From Pseudomonadota bacterium (GTDB lineage: Bacteria; Pseudomonadota; Alphaproteobacteria; Sphingomonadales; Sphingomonadaceae), in the NCBI GenBank assembly GCA_023400405.1, contig JAEXFD010000012.1, forward strand, positions 1-28,841: DNA of 28,841 bases, in the 5' to 3' direction. A program made the position numbers and the translations under genes. Shown here in pieces: positions 14,155-22,215 of this stretch (position 1 is the first letter of the stretch; each line of letters begins with the position of its first letter). The notes beneath the pieces were generated by a model that saw only the letters and a program-made list of their open reading frames with translations, was not told the DNA's origin and ran no database searches.

Positions 14155-14679
14155 TCAGACCGCCTTGAACACGCCGCAGGCGATGCGCTTGCCCGAATTG
14201 CCGGCCGGATCGGTCTTGTAGTCGTCGGCATCGGCATGGATGACGATCGCCGCGCCGTCCTCGTCGAGCAGGCCCTGATAGGTGCCGCCCGGCAAGGTGA
14301 AGATCGTCCGGTCGCGCCCGTCGTCGCCGATCGAGAGGTTGGGCAGGTCGCCGGCATGCGGGCCCATCGGGTTTTCCTTGCCGTGCTGATGCTGGGTCGG
14401 GTTCCAATGCCCGCCCGCGCTGGCGAAATCGGGGCCGTCGCACCTGCCGATCGTATGGACGTGAACGCCGTGGACGCCCTTTGCCATGCCGTGCACTTCC
14501 ACCATCACGCGGATCGCGCCGTCCACTTCCTCGGCGATTGCCTTGCCCACTTCGGTGCCGTCGGCCATCTTGATGTCGGCCTGGGCCCGGTAATGGCCCG
14601 CCATGTAGCGCGCCTCCTTCTCGGGGCTGGTGCAGCCCGCCACCGCCAGCAATCCTGCCGCCACCACGATCCCGCGCAT
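14155..14679 (-). CDS. sodC: Cu/Zn superoxide dismutase lipoprotein
   Basis: 174 aa, exported; converts superoxide to hydrogen peroxide and oxygen. MRGIVVAAGLLAVAGC is a lipoprotein signal with lipidation at Cys16. Metal ligands are in place: H73 and H75 (GVHVHTIGRC), H91 (GGHWNP), H108 and D111 nearby (GPHAGDLPN) and H148 (IVIHADADDY). Cys80 and Cys168 (RIACGVF) can form the structural disulfide, and G-x-R is replaced by GKRIACGV near the end. GGAG lies 8 bases ahead of the ATG at 14679; the ORF extends upstream without signal-like features. It probably protects the periplasm against external superoxide. Confidence 0.95.
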   Translation of the reverse strand: MRGIVVAAGLLAVAGCTSPEKEARYMAGHYRAQADIKMADGTEVGKAIAEEVDGAIRVMVEVHGMAKGVHGVHVHTIGRCDGPDFASAGGHWNPTQHQHGKENPMGPHAGDLPNLSIGDDGRDRTIFTLPGGTYQGLLDEDGAAIVIHADADDYKTDPAGNSGKRIACGVFKAV

Positions 14680-14746
14680 CTTCTCGACTCCGAACTGTTG
14701 TCCGATCGTAATGGCCCGAAACGCGTACGGTTCCAAGCGTTGCTGC

Positions 14747-15820
14747 TTATCCGCAGCTCCCGTCCGCCTTGCCCGAGACACTGCCGACCCCGAGGATGAT
14801 CTTCGCCCGCCGCTCGAAGGTCAGCGCCTGCCAGCGCCCCGAATTGCCGATCGCGGTCCGGCTCCTCAGGAAGGTGAGGTTCAGCATCTCATATTGCTCG
14901 GGATCGATCCGGCGCTGGTCGAGCAGGCATTGCCACGCCGCCACATTCCACTGCCAGTCGCGCTGGACGCCGTCCTGGTCGATGCTGCGCGAGAGCGCGC
15001 CATACCAGGCGAAGATCGCCGCCAGCCGGTCCCAGCGCTCGCCCTCGGGCATCGCGGCGAGCTTGCGCCGCAGCCGCGCCAGGTCCTCGTCGAGCGGGAA
15101 GCCACCCTGCTGCACCTTGGTGTCCACGGCCCAGCGCACCTTGCGCAGCGTGATCGGCTCGCCGGGAAACACGCGCAGCAAATCCTGCCGCACCGCTTCG
15201 AGCAGCACCAGATAGGTGTCGAGCTGCACCTGCAGCATCGCGTCGCTCTCGAACAGCGCGTTGAACTCGCCCCAGATCACGGGGTTGAGCCGGCCGTCTG
15301 GTCCATGCGCCGCGAGGATCTTCGCCCGGCACTTGTCCTTCACCGGCACCGCCAGGCAATCGCGCGAGAACACCGTCTTGCCATAGACCGGCATCAGCGC
15401 CTTGCGCTCGCGGCGGAAATGGCCCTTGCGGCCCTTCTTCCAGGCCTTGAGCAGCGGTTGCAGGCTGCCGGTCCCGAAATTCCATTGCGCCATGCCGACC
15501 GAGACGAGCTGGCTGTCGAAATTGCCCACCGGCTCGGCCCAGCAGCCCATCGTCTCGGGGATCGAGGTCTCGCGCATCTGGGCAAAGATCGCCGCCCGGT
15601 CGAGCCCGATCGAACTCAGCCGCGCGGCGCTGTCCGCATCGATGGCGAGCTGGGGCACGTCGCCCACTTCGCGGCACGGCTTGCGCACCGGCGGCTGCGG
15701 CGTCGCGACCGGAGCCGCGGCGATCGGCGGCGAGACTGGCGCGACCTGCGCCTGCGCCTGCGCCTGCGTCGCGCCGGCGATCGCCCATGCTATCGCCACC
15801 AGCGCGTTCCGCATCCGCAT
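14747..15820 (-). CDS. Exported lysozyme-like protein (possible peptidoglycan hydrolase)
   Basis: 357 aa with a signal peptide (MRMRNALVAIAWAIAGATQA), then an Ala/Gln/Pro-rich linker that includes a CGCCTG hexamer repeat encoding QAQAQ. The core holds E89-T-M-G-C-W-A-E96 followed by NFDSQLVSVGMAQWNFGTGS. A Glu a little upstream of a QWNFG(T)GSLQPLL block resembles lysozyme-fold glycosidases found in phages and predatory proteins, so it may cut peptidoglycan; this is a pattern judgement, not a firm family call. ATG 15820 is preferred over 15838 because GGAGCGGGAG lies upstream at good distance. It is followed by sodC on the same strand after 67 bases, with a promoter for that gene possible in between. 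Confidence 0.7.
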   Translation of the reverse strand: MRMRNALVAIAWAIAGATQAQAQAQVAPVSPPIAAAPVATPQPPVRKPCREVGDVPQLAIDADSAARLSSIGLDRAAIFAQMRETSIPETMGCWAEPVGNFDSQLVSVGMAQWNFGTGSLQPLLKAWKKGRKGHFRRERKALMPVYGKTVFSRDCLAVPVKDKCRAKILAAHGPDGRLNPVIWGEFNALFESDAMLQVQLDTYLVLLEAVRQDLLRVFPGEPITLRKVRWAVDTKVQQGGFPLDEDLARLRRKLAAMPEGERWDRLAAIFAWYGALSRSIDQDGVQRDWQWNVAAWQCLLDQRRIDPEQYEMLNLTFLRSRTAIGNSGRWQALTFERRAKIILGVGSVSGKADGSCG

Positions 15821-15918
15821 TGCCCGCTCCCGCTCCATCCGCGGCGAGCCTAGCCGCGCCGCCTGCGCCGCGCCGCTTCGCATTGCGGCATCCGCCATGC
15901 CTCCAGGGTATTGCCGGG

Positions 15919-16599
15919 TCAGTTGCGCGCCGGCTCCTGGGCCGCCAGCCGCCGGCCGACGATGAGCGTCTGGACAGCGAACAGCACGACCAGCAGCGCG
16001 GCGATCGCGCCGACAAAGGCGTCGAACGCGCCCACCCGGCCGAGATGATATCCCGGCCCGGCCAGCAGCATCAATACGGTCATCGCCATCAGCGCCAGCC
16101 GCAGCTCGGTGGGGCCCGCGGCGATGTAGGAAAGCTTCAGCTCGCCGGTCACTCGCGCGGAGAGGAAGGCATGGATCGACATTAGGAAATAGCCGGCGAG
16201 CGCCAGCATCGCCACGTCCATCGTGACGAACGGCGACAGGCCGATCCCCGCGACGATCAGCAGGTTGGTCAGCCCGTCGCAGCTATGGTCGATGAAATAG
16301 CCATAGGAGGGGCGCTCGATCTTGCGGAAGCGCGCCAGGCTGCCGTCGAGCGAGTCGCCGAACCATTGGACGACATAGCCCGCCAGCGCGAAGAGCAGCC
16401 ATGCCGAATGGAGATTGCTCGCAACATAGCCGGCGAAGACCATCGCCGCGCCCACCAGGCCGGTCAGCGTCAGCTTGTCCGGCGTGACCGACCGGGGCAG
16501 CCGCGCGCAGATCCACGAGAGAAGCCGGCGCTCCCGCGCGGCAAGCCAGTTTTCCTGGATGCGGATCAGCGGAGCGGCGGCGGGGGAGGGTTCGGACAT
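15919..16599 (-). CDS. CDP-alcohol phosphatidyltransferase family protein
   Basis: 226 aa inner-membrane enzyme that transfers a phosphatidyl (or similar) group from a CDP-alcohol to another alcohol in phospholipid synthesis. The catalytic pattern D82xxD85Gxx-A89R90 ... G100xxxD104xxxD108 is complete in GDSLDGSLARFRKIERPSYG and YFIDHSCDG. Six membrane segments follow a soluble N-terminus. It is not clearly PgsA, PssA or a phosphatidylcholine synthase, so the acceptor alcohol is unknown. The ATG at 16599 was chosen because SEPSPAAAPLIRIQENWLA is the typical soluble lead-in; the longer frame has no support. The ribosome site is weak. Confidence 0.88.
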   Translation of the reverse strand: MSEPSPAAAPLIRIQENWLAARERRLLSWICARLPRSVTPDKLTLTGLVGAAMVFAGYVASNLHSAWLLFALAGYVVQWFGDSLDGSLARFRKIERPSYGYFIDHSCDGLTNLLIVAGIGLSPFVTMDVAMLALAGYFLMSIHAFLSARVTGELKLSYIAAGPTELRLALMAMTVLMLLAGPGYHLGRVGAFDAFVGAIAALLVVLFAVQTLIVGRRLAAQEPARN

Positions 16600-16681
16600 G
16601 CAGCGCTGTGCAGCCAAGTCGCGGACCGCGCAACAAGTTTCCGGCAACGCGTCGGGAACGGCGCCGCCGCGTCTCGGCGGG

Positions 16682-16726
16682 GCATGGCAGCCGGGCGCGG
16701 ACCGTCGCCCCGCCCGGCTGCCATGC
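16682..16726 (-). terminator. Long GC-rich hairpin after the OmpA-family gene
   Basis: A perfect 16-bp stem (16682-16697 against 16711-16726, beginning GCATGGCAGC) with a 13-base loop starts 4 bases after the stop at 16730. No T run follows on the minus strand. It is probably a transcription end or an mRNA 3' protecting structure. Confidence 0.65.
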
Positions 16727-16729
16727 GGG

Positions 16730-17617
16730 TCAGAGGTTGTCGACGCTCTTGCTGACCAGGATATTCACCGCCACGCGGCGGTTCTGTGCCTTGCCCTCGG
16801 GCGTGTCGTTGGGTGCCAGCGGGTCGGCCGTCGCCATGCCGGTCGGCGTCAGCATGCGATAGGGCTTCCAGCCGCAGCGCTGCTGCAGATAGTTGATCAC
16901 CCGGCTCGCGCGCTTCTCCGAAAGCTCCTGGTTCACATCGTCGCTGCCGGTCGAATCGGTATAGCCGACCACCAGGATCAGCGCGTTCTCGGTCGCCTGC
17001 GCGCTGTTCGCGGTCGAGCAGAGCTGCGCCTTGTCCTCTTCCGACAGCTCGGACTTGCCGGTGTCGAAATGCACGTTGGTCGTGCTCTTGATGTTGTACT
17101 TGTCGATATCGGCCATGCGCCCGCGCAGCGATTCGGTCGCCGCCGCCTGCTCCTCGAAGCGCTGGTCGGTGGCGTTGCGGATCATCGTCGCGGTCTTGAG
17201 GTCGTTCTTGCGATAGACGACCTGGCTCGCGACCAGCGTCTCGCCGCCCTGCATCGTCTTCACCGTCACCGGCATGCCGTTGAGCAGCGCCGCGGTGCCC
17301 AGCTTGCTGGTGCCGCCGCCGAACAGGCCGCCGCCCGCCTTCACCCGCGTCGCATCGTTCACGGCGATGATCACGCTGCTGCCATCATCGGCGCGCACCT
17401 TGATCTTGTCGCCCGTGCGCGCGGTGATCACGCCCTTCACTTCGGGACCTTCGGTCATCGGACCAGCTTGCGGCACCGCCTCGGCGGGGCGTTCGCCAGT
17501 AACGACGATCGATTGGTCGGTCGGGGTCTGTTGTGCATGCAGCGCGGTCGGCGCGGCCGATACGGCCAGCATTGCCAACATCGCGCGAAACTTTGGGCTC
17601 TTCGAATTGATACGCAT
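16730..17617 (-). CDS. OmpA-family protein with N-terminal beta domain
   Basis: 295 aa. A signal peptide (MRINSKSPKFRAMLAMLAVS ... ALHAQQ, cleavage near residue 28) is followed by an OB/DUF5666-like beta segment at about 58-95 (EVKGVITARTGDKIKVRADD). From about residue 185 there is a C-terminal OmpA domain that would bind peptidoglycan: NVHFDTGKSELSEEDKAQL, VVGYTDSTGSDDVNQELSEK and RASRVINYLQ. GYTD replaces the usual GHTD. No beta-barrel is visible between the domains, so it is probably a periplasmic anchor rather than a porin. GGAGG 6 bases upstream fixes the ATG at 17617. It has a strong hairpin just after its stop. Confidence 0.88.
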   Translation of the reverse strand: MRINSKSPKFRAMLAMLAVSAAPTALHAQQTPTDQSIVVTGERPAEAVPQAGPMTEGPEVKGVITARTGDKIKVRADDGSSVIIAVNDATRVKAGGGLFGGGTSKLGTAALLNGMPVTVKTMQGGETLVASQVVYRKNDLKTATMIRNATDQRFEEQAAATESLRGRMADIDKYNIKSTTNVHFDTGKSELSEEDKAQLCSTANSAQATENALILVVGYTDSTGSDDVNQELSEKRASRVINYLQQRCGWKPYRMLTPTGMATADPLAPNDTPEGKAQNRRVAVNILVSKSVDNL

Positions 17618-17798
17618 CCTGCGCCTCCGTTTGTCTGCCCCCAGGCCGGCCTTGCCTGTTCGGACAAACCTGTCTGGCCGATGAACATTGGCGGCGGAGT
17701 CCATTGCGGAGCCGACCATTCGGGCGCCCCCTGCGGCGAACCGATCCCGGCAAGCGCGCTGCCGACGCGCCGATCCGCCGAATCCCCCGGCCGGGCGA

Positions 17799-18731
17799 TC
17801 AACTCGCCGGGTCTGTCCCCTCGCCTTCCTCCAGCGCCATCCAGGCCCCGGCCCGCGGCCCGAAATGCCCCCAGCAGGCCCGCCGCCGCAGCTCGTCCGC
17901 CGCCTGCCGCTTGGCCGTCTCGCGCGCCTCGTGCGCGTCGATCGCCTCGATCTTGCGCAGAATGCTCGCGCGCACCGCCTCGATGTCGGGCGCCGCCGAT
18001 TGCCGCTCGGCGTCGGCCTCCGCCGCCTTGGCCGCCCGCGCCATCTCGATCCGCAGCAGGTCGCGCAGCAGCCCCTCCGAATAGCGCCGCCGCTCGCCGA
18101 TCACTGCCCCGCCCGAGACGATCGGTTCGCTCCACCCCCGCACCGCGCGCTCGAACACCGCCTCCATCACCGAAGGCATGGTCGGATCGCGTAGCGCCTT
18201 CTCCCAGGCCGCGGCGAAGCGCACCGATTGGCCGCGCAGATAATAGGCCGCCGAGTTCGACATCCCCGCCGCGCGGCAGGCCTCCGCCACATTCTTGGTC
18301 CGCGCGAGCGTGCGCAGGAACAGCCCGCGCTTGCGCGCATCCCACCCGTCCCGCCGCTCGACATAGCGCGTCAGCCGCCCGCCGCCTTCGCGATCCTCGG
18401 GCCCGTCGAGGCCCGGCCCCAGCCGCGCCGCGCTCGCCGCCGCCCAGGCCACCTGCTGCTCGGCGATCGCCGCATCCCAGGCCGCGGCGAAAGCGGGATT
18501 CGTCCGCCGCCGCGCCTGCGCCGCACTCCGGCTCCGCCCGATCTCCGCCGCCGCCTTGCGCACCTGCCCGGTCAGCCGCAGCGCGAGCAGGAACGCCCGC
18601 TCGGTCTCCGCGGTCCATTTGCTCCAAGGCTTGGCGAGCCCGCCAAAGCCCCTCCCCTTCAGGGAAGGCGTCGGGGCGAGGCCTGTCCGCGAAGAACCGC
18701 GCTCGCCAGCACCATCCTCATCCACCGCCAC
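17799..18731 (-). CDS. Two-repeat helical protein, terminase-small-subunit-like
   Basis: 310 aa, soluble. Residues about 36-92 (WTAETERAFLLALRLTGQVR ...) and 128-182 (WDARKRGLFLRTLARTKNVA ...) are diverged copies of one helical module: W-x-A-x-x-x-x-x-F-L-x-x-L ... helix-turn-helix ... FAAAW-x-x-A. The HTH-like stretches (AAAEIGRSRSAAQARRR and ACRAAGMSNSAAYYLRG) resemble phage terminase small subunits, but no portal or large subunit is nearby. The GTG at 18731 is the only start available; the first 35 residues include TPSLKGRGFGG, which translates a common intergenic repeat, so the native N-terminus may have been altered. The function is unknown; DNA binding is an inference. Confidence 0.6.
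   Translation of the reverse strand: MAVDEDGAGERGSSRTGLAPTPSLKGRGFGGLAKPWSKWTAETERAFLLALRLTGQVRKAAAEIGRSRSAAQARRRTNPAFAAAWDAAIAEQQVAWAAASAARLGPGLDGPEDREGGGRLTRYVERRDGWDARKRGLFLRTLARTKNVAEACRAAGMSNSAAYYLRGQSVRFAAAWEKALRDPTMPSVMEAVFERAVRGWSEPIVSGGAVIGERRRYSEGLLRDLLRIEMARAAKAAEADAERQSAAPDIEAVRASILRKIEAIDAHEARETAKRQAADELRRRACWGHFGPRAGAWMALEEGEGTDPAS
18648..18676. repeat. CCCCTCCCCTTCAGGGAAGG-type repeat inside a coding frame
   Basis: The segment reads CCCCTCCCCTTCAGGGAAGG followed by CGTCGGGGCGA. It belongs to the broad class of C-rich intergenic repeats and translates as TPSLKGRG near the N-terminus of the preceding protein. Confidence 0.5.
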
Positions 18732-18849
18732 GACTCGCCCCCCGCAAAAGGAGCCGCCCAGCTATCCCATGATTTCCAACATGGGAAGAACAAACATAGA
18801 ACTCGCCCTGAAACGCCTCCGGTTCCCGCGGGAGAGTGCCGTAAAAACT

Positions 18850-18888
18850 CCCCTCCCGCTTTCGCGGGAGGGGCTGGGGGAGGGCCTA
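18850..18888. repeat. CCCCTCCCGC hairpin repeat
   Basis: CCCCTCCCGC (18850-18859) and GCGGGAGGGG (18864-18873) form a perfect 10-bp stem with loop TTTC, followed by CTGGGGGAGGG. It is the classic form of a dispersed intergenic repeat, here in the 196-bp gap between the Excalibur gene stop (18928) and the start of the terminase-like gene (18731), both on the minus strand. Confidence 0.7.
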
Positions 18889-18927
18889 TCAATACCCCCC
18901 GTCACCCTCGGCACCGCCCGCCGACGC

Positions 18928-19284
18928 TCAAAAGCCGCGCGGCGCCTCGCAGGCGATCCCGTCGCCATCGCCGTCCATGTCTTCGCGATAGCCCGGCTCG
19001 CCGCGATAGATCGGCGCGGTCCCGGCCGCGCGCGCCTCGTTGCAGCCGCCCCAATCGTCGCCCGCCCGCGGCGCCCGCGCCCGCATCGCCCCGGTCTCCA
19101 CCGCCAGCGACTTGCCCCCACGCACCAGCCCCGCCCGGCCGTTCTCGGTCGTCGCCATGCCGCCGATCCCGCCGATCAACACCGCGCCGGCGAGCAGGCA
19201 AATGGCAAAGCCCCAGCCGCCGCGCCGCCGGTTGGGCGGGTCGGCGAGGTCATGGTTGGGCCGGACGGGTTTGCGGGACGCCAT
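18928..19284 (-). CDS. Excalibur calcium-binding domain protein
   Basis: 118 aa. One membrane segment (GWGFAICLLAGAVLIGGIGG, residues about 23-44) anchors a C-terminal Excalibur domain: WGGCNEARAAGTAPIYRGEP and EDMDGDGDGIACE, with the DxDxDGxxCE calcium-binding loop and the paired Cys. The domain is typical of exported surface proteins and nucleases; here it stands alone without a nuclease. The ATG at 19284 has no strong ribosome site. Neighbours give no functional hint. Confidence 0.85.
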   Translation of the reverse strand: MASRKPVRPNHDLADPPNRRRGGWGFAICLLAGAVLIGGIGGMATTENGRAGLVRGGKSLAVETGAMRARAPRAGDDWGGCNEARAAGTAPIYRGEPGYREDMDGDGDGIACEAPRGF

Positions 19285-19624
19285 CGAGGAAAGGTCGCAT
19301 GACGCGGTAAAGAAGAGATTGTCGCTCGGGCCGGCGAGTGAAATGAGACAAAAGAGCTATGTCCTCTAAGCGCCCCAGTTTCCGCCGTTAAAGACCGAAT
19401 TCAGATTGCCCGAAAGCCGACATACATCAAAGCCCGCCCGAACGACGGAGATTGGGGACAAAGCGGCCGTTACCGCTGGGCAGCTCGAACGTCCGGTTCT
19501 CCCAGAACCCGACTTTCGCCCGCGTGGCCTCTCGCGTTCGCGAAAGAGCGGCCCACATCTTGATCGAGCCTTCCTCTTGCTGCCCAAGCGGGATTATGAA
19601 TAGGATGGATCGAGGGGGCTTGAT
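19285..19624. other. 340-bp noncoding stretch before the ParB-like gene
   Basis: No convincing gene. The right part loses GC content gradually towards the island. It contains short repeated-looking pieces (GCCCGAAAGCCGACAT, CGTTCGCG) of the kind seen in decayed intergenic DNA of sphingomonads. The ribosome site GAGGGGGC for the gene at 19625 lies at its right edge. Frames of 65-73 codons here lack start signals and similar proteins that I can recognise. Confidence 0.6.
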
Positions 19625-20935
19625 GTGACCTATAAAGCAGTCGAGTTGAGCAAGTTAAACGTCAATCGAGGCAACGATCGGCACGGTGAGCTAGAAAACG
19701 AAACCGCCGCAATTGCTTGGCTGTTTACGCACCACCAATCCCAAATGAAAAAGCTCGCTCGCGATATCGCCGCTTCAGGCGGCATCTATGAACCACCTCT
19801 GGTATATCCCGAAGGCGATTCCTTCATCGTCTTTGACGGCAACCGCAGAATCACATGCATGAAGCTGCTGGCCAATCCGAAGCGCGCACCATCATCCGAG
19901 CTACAAAAGTTTTTTGGTGGCTTGAAAGCGGAATGGAGCGGGGCATTTCCGACCAAAATTACATGCCGCGTTGAAACCGATCGCGACAAGATCGATGAGA
20001 TATTGTTCCGCCGGCATACCGGAAGTCAGGGTGGGGTCGGACAGGCCAACTGGGATGGCCGTATGAAAACCACCTTCGTCAATCGGACTGGCAAGGGTGG
20101 CGGCCTAAACGTCGCAGACGAGATCGAAGAGCGCCTTGCGCGGGCCAATCTGCTTCCAGAGCGCAAGAAAGTGCCTCGCAGCAACCTCAACCGGCTTCTG
20201 TCTGCTGAACCATTCCGAAACAGGGTTGGCATCTCTGCGGCTAAGGGAAAATTTCAGTTCATCCGCAAGGAAGAAGCGGTCCTGCCCGCTCTCGCCCGGA
20301 TCGTTGACGACCTCGCGAATCGCCGGATCACCCTCGACGATGTTTGGGATGTTGATCGCAAATCCGATTACCTTGACGCGCTTGAGAAAGAGGGCATCCT
20401 CCCGACGGCGGCGGACGCGATCGACGCCGGTGGCAAGAAGGCCGCCAAGGGAAAAGCGGACAAGCCCAAGGGCAAGCCGAAAGCTCAAAAGCCTCAGCGT
20501 CGCACGCGCCTCATTCCCGATGTGGATTATGGTGTGGCTTGGTCCGGTCGTTTGCAACGACATCGCGCTATCTGGGAAGAACTTCAGTTCAACCTAGAAC
20601 TTGAGTCACATCCTAACGCCATTGCTGTCCTTTGTCGTGTCCTCATCGAACTATCGGTTGATAATTACATCAGGCAAGCAAGCCTCACTACCGTTTTTGA
20701 GCCTGATGCGCTGGTCAAAAAACTTGTCGGTTGCGCAGAGGATTTGGGTACGAAAGGAAAGGTACCGAAACGCTATCTGGAGGTGGTCCGAAAAGCCCGG
20801 AACATGGACGCCATCGTCTCAGTCGATACCTTGAACAAATACGTTCATTCGTCGAGCCTTGCCCCGGCCCCCGATCATCTAACGGCCATCTGGGACACGT
20901 TCGCCGAGCTTATCGTTCACTGCCTCAATGAGTGA
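19625..20935 (+). CDS. ParB-like N-terminal domain protein with helical C-domain
   Basis: 436 aa. Residues about 5-85 carry a ParB/Srx-type fold pattern: VELSKLNVNRGNDR, then PPLVYPEGDSFIVF and DGNRRITCMKLL, where GNRR takes the place of the GERR nucleotide-binding motif. An unusual RRHTGSQGGVGQANWDG follows at about 129-145. A Lys/Pro-rich linker (270-293) leads to an all-helical C-terminal domain (about 300-436) ending SVDTLNKYVHSSSLAPAPDH. ParB-like folds in defence proteins may bind or cut nucleic acid using NTP; no catalytic claim is possible. The start is a GTG at 19625 with GAGGGGGC upstream. The ATG of the HEPN gene overlaps its end by 8 bases. GC content is far below the flanks (27 of 60 at 20581-20640). 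Confidence 0.75.
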   Translation: MTYKAVELSKLNVNRGNDRHGELENETAAIAWLFTHHQSQMKKLARDIAASGGIYEPPLVYPEGDSFIVFDGNRRITCMKLLANPKRAPSSELQKFFGGLKAEWSGAFPTKITCRVETDRDKIDEILFRRHTGSQGGVGQANWDGRMKTTFVNRTGKGGGLNVADEIEERLARANLLPERKKVPRSNLNRLLSAEPFRNRVGISAAKGKFQFIRKEEAVLPALARIVDDLANRRITLDDVWDVDRKSDYLDALEKEGILPTAADAIDAGGKKAAKGKADKPKGKPKAQKPQRRTRLIPDVDYGVAWSGRLQRHRAIWEELQFNLELESHPNAIAVLCRVLIELSVDNYIRQASLTTVFEPDALVKKLVGCAEDLGTKGKVPKRYLEVVRKARNMDAIVSVDTLNKYVHSSSLAPAPDHLTAIWDTFAELIVHCLNE

Positions 20936-21797
20936 ATGCCAAACCGAGTATGTCGGTGGTGACGAACAGAAGCCCAAGAGAGCGAGAACACGCTTTTTGG
21001 AGCGCTTCATAATGTCGTCAGACATGCATAGCTTTATCGGCCGCGTGTATGATCTCAGCATCGTCAGCATGAACTTTGACAGCTACGAGGAGTTGGCACA
21101 GTATCCGGACTGCAAATATGCGATCGACACCAACTACTGGCTGACGGGTCTGGCGAGGCGCATTGAGTCTCTCAATATGGTTGGCGACATGCTTTGGCTC
21201 GACCCCGTGCCGAAGAACTTTCGCGATCTTGCGCTTACTCGCTATCAGTGGCTCACGGTAACGACCGACGTATTTCTGACGCGCTATATCTCTGTCATCG
21301 ACTGCGCGCTCCTCTTGGTGAACGAGGTTTACCGCCTCGGTCTAGAACCTAAGAAATGCACATTGCAGAACCTTAAAAAGAGAGGGCTTTCAGACGCCGT
21401 CGCGGATCACCTCAAGTTGATGCTCGACGAGCAGGAGACGCTTCGCAACGAGCGGAATAGCCGGATTCATCACGGCGAAGAGCGTGAGTTCACCGACGAC
21501 GACCAGACTTTCAAAACCGCCTCGCTCTTCAACGACAAGTTTCACGGCATGAAGGGTACGGATCGATATGGCCGGCGCATAAATGTTGATCGCTCCTTCA
21601 AGGAAGGCTTGGTCAGCATTCAGCGTGACTTCAATCGGTCAACGCGCCTTCTCAAGAAGCAACTAGACAATCTCTACGACCTGCTGTGGGAGGAGTTTGA
21701 GGATCATTTCGGCCCTCTGATTGCCGCGGCCACCCACGGGTTGAATGCAGGGGCGCGGAGAAACAATACCTCACAGACGCGCGGGCCCGCGCCATAG
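20928..21797 (+). CDS. HEPN-domain protein (Cthe_2314-like)
   Basis: 289 aa, helical and soluble. ERNSRIHHGEER contains R176-N-S-R-I-H181, the Rx4H catalytic motif of HEPN RNases with the favoured Asn after the Arg. Upstream helices (YWLTGLARRIESLNMVGDML and TRYISVIDCALLLVNEVYRL) match the long helical layout of Cthe_2314-type HEPN proteins, which I recall as stand-alone or toxin-antitoxin-linked. The ATG at 20928 lies within ATGAGTGA, overlapping the stop of the ParB-like gene, so the two are translated together and may form a complex. A C-terminal helix pair (TRLLKKQLDNLYDLLWEEFE) ends the domain. The likely role is RNA cleavage during phage attack or stress, with the ParB-like partner as sensor or inhibitor; that is inference. 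Confidence 0.75.
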   Translation: MSECQTEYVGGDEQKPKRARTRFLERFIMSSDMHSFIGRVYDLSIVSMNFDSYEELAQYPDCKYAIDTNYWLTGLARRIESLNMVGDMLWLDPVPKNFRDLALTRYQWLTVTTDVFLTRYISVIDCALLLVNEVYRLGLEPKKCTLQNLKKRGLSDAVADHLKLMLDEQETLRNERNSRIHHGEEREFTDDDQTFKTASLFNDKFHGMKGTDRYGRRINVDRSFKEGLVSIQRDFNRSTRLLKKQLDNLYDLLWEEFEDHFGPLIAAATHGLNAGARRNNTSQTRGPAP

Positions 21798-22215
21798 GCA
21801 ACCGCTGAATTTCGGCTCCTGACAAGATCCAACCGCCGCCTGTCCCAGGACCGTCTCCGCTAGTGGCCAGCTCCGGGAGGAAGCTGCCGCTCAAAACCCG
21901 ATGGGCGAACGACGCATTGTGGGTCGGTAGCTGCCGCCCGATCAGCTACCTCACAACGTCAGCTTTGCCGTTTGATCTACTCAAAGCCGCCTGTCTGTAG
22001 TCGGCCCAATACCAGCCGAGCCCACACCGACCACCATCCACCCCAAATTCCCCCACCCCTCTCCCCTTCCCCCCTTCCCCTCACCGTGCTAGCGGACCCC
22101 CGAATCTTCGCATTCGCAGCACCTCCCGGTGCGCCCGCGCGGAGCCCTATTCCGGGCCCTCCCGCGTCCCCCGAGCGCCCGGGACCGGACAGACAGGGAA
22201 AGGACCCCGCGCCTC
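21798..22215. other. 418-bp noncoding stretch before aconitase
   Basis: No gene seen. The left part (to about 22000) has the mixed composition of decayed intergenic DNA and marks the right edge of the low-GC island. Bases about 22042-22085 are almost pure pyrimidine (CCCCTCTCCCCTTCCCCC and similar) on the plus strand. The acnA promoter must lie in the right part but no clear boxes stand out. Confidence 0.6.

Noticed and set aside
17799..18731. Calling a prophage from the terminase-like protein
   Set aside because: No other phage genes, attachment sites or integrase nearby.
19406..19603. A 65-codon frame before the ParB-like gene
   Set aside because: No ribosome site or recognisable sequence; codon choice is not convincing and it lies in repeat-like DNA.
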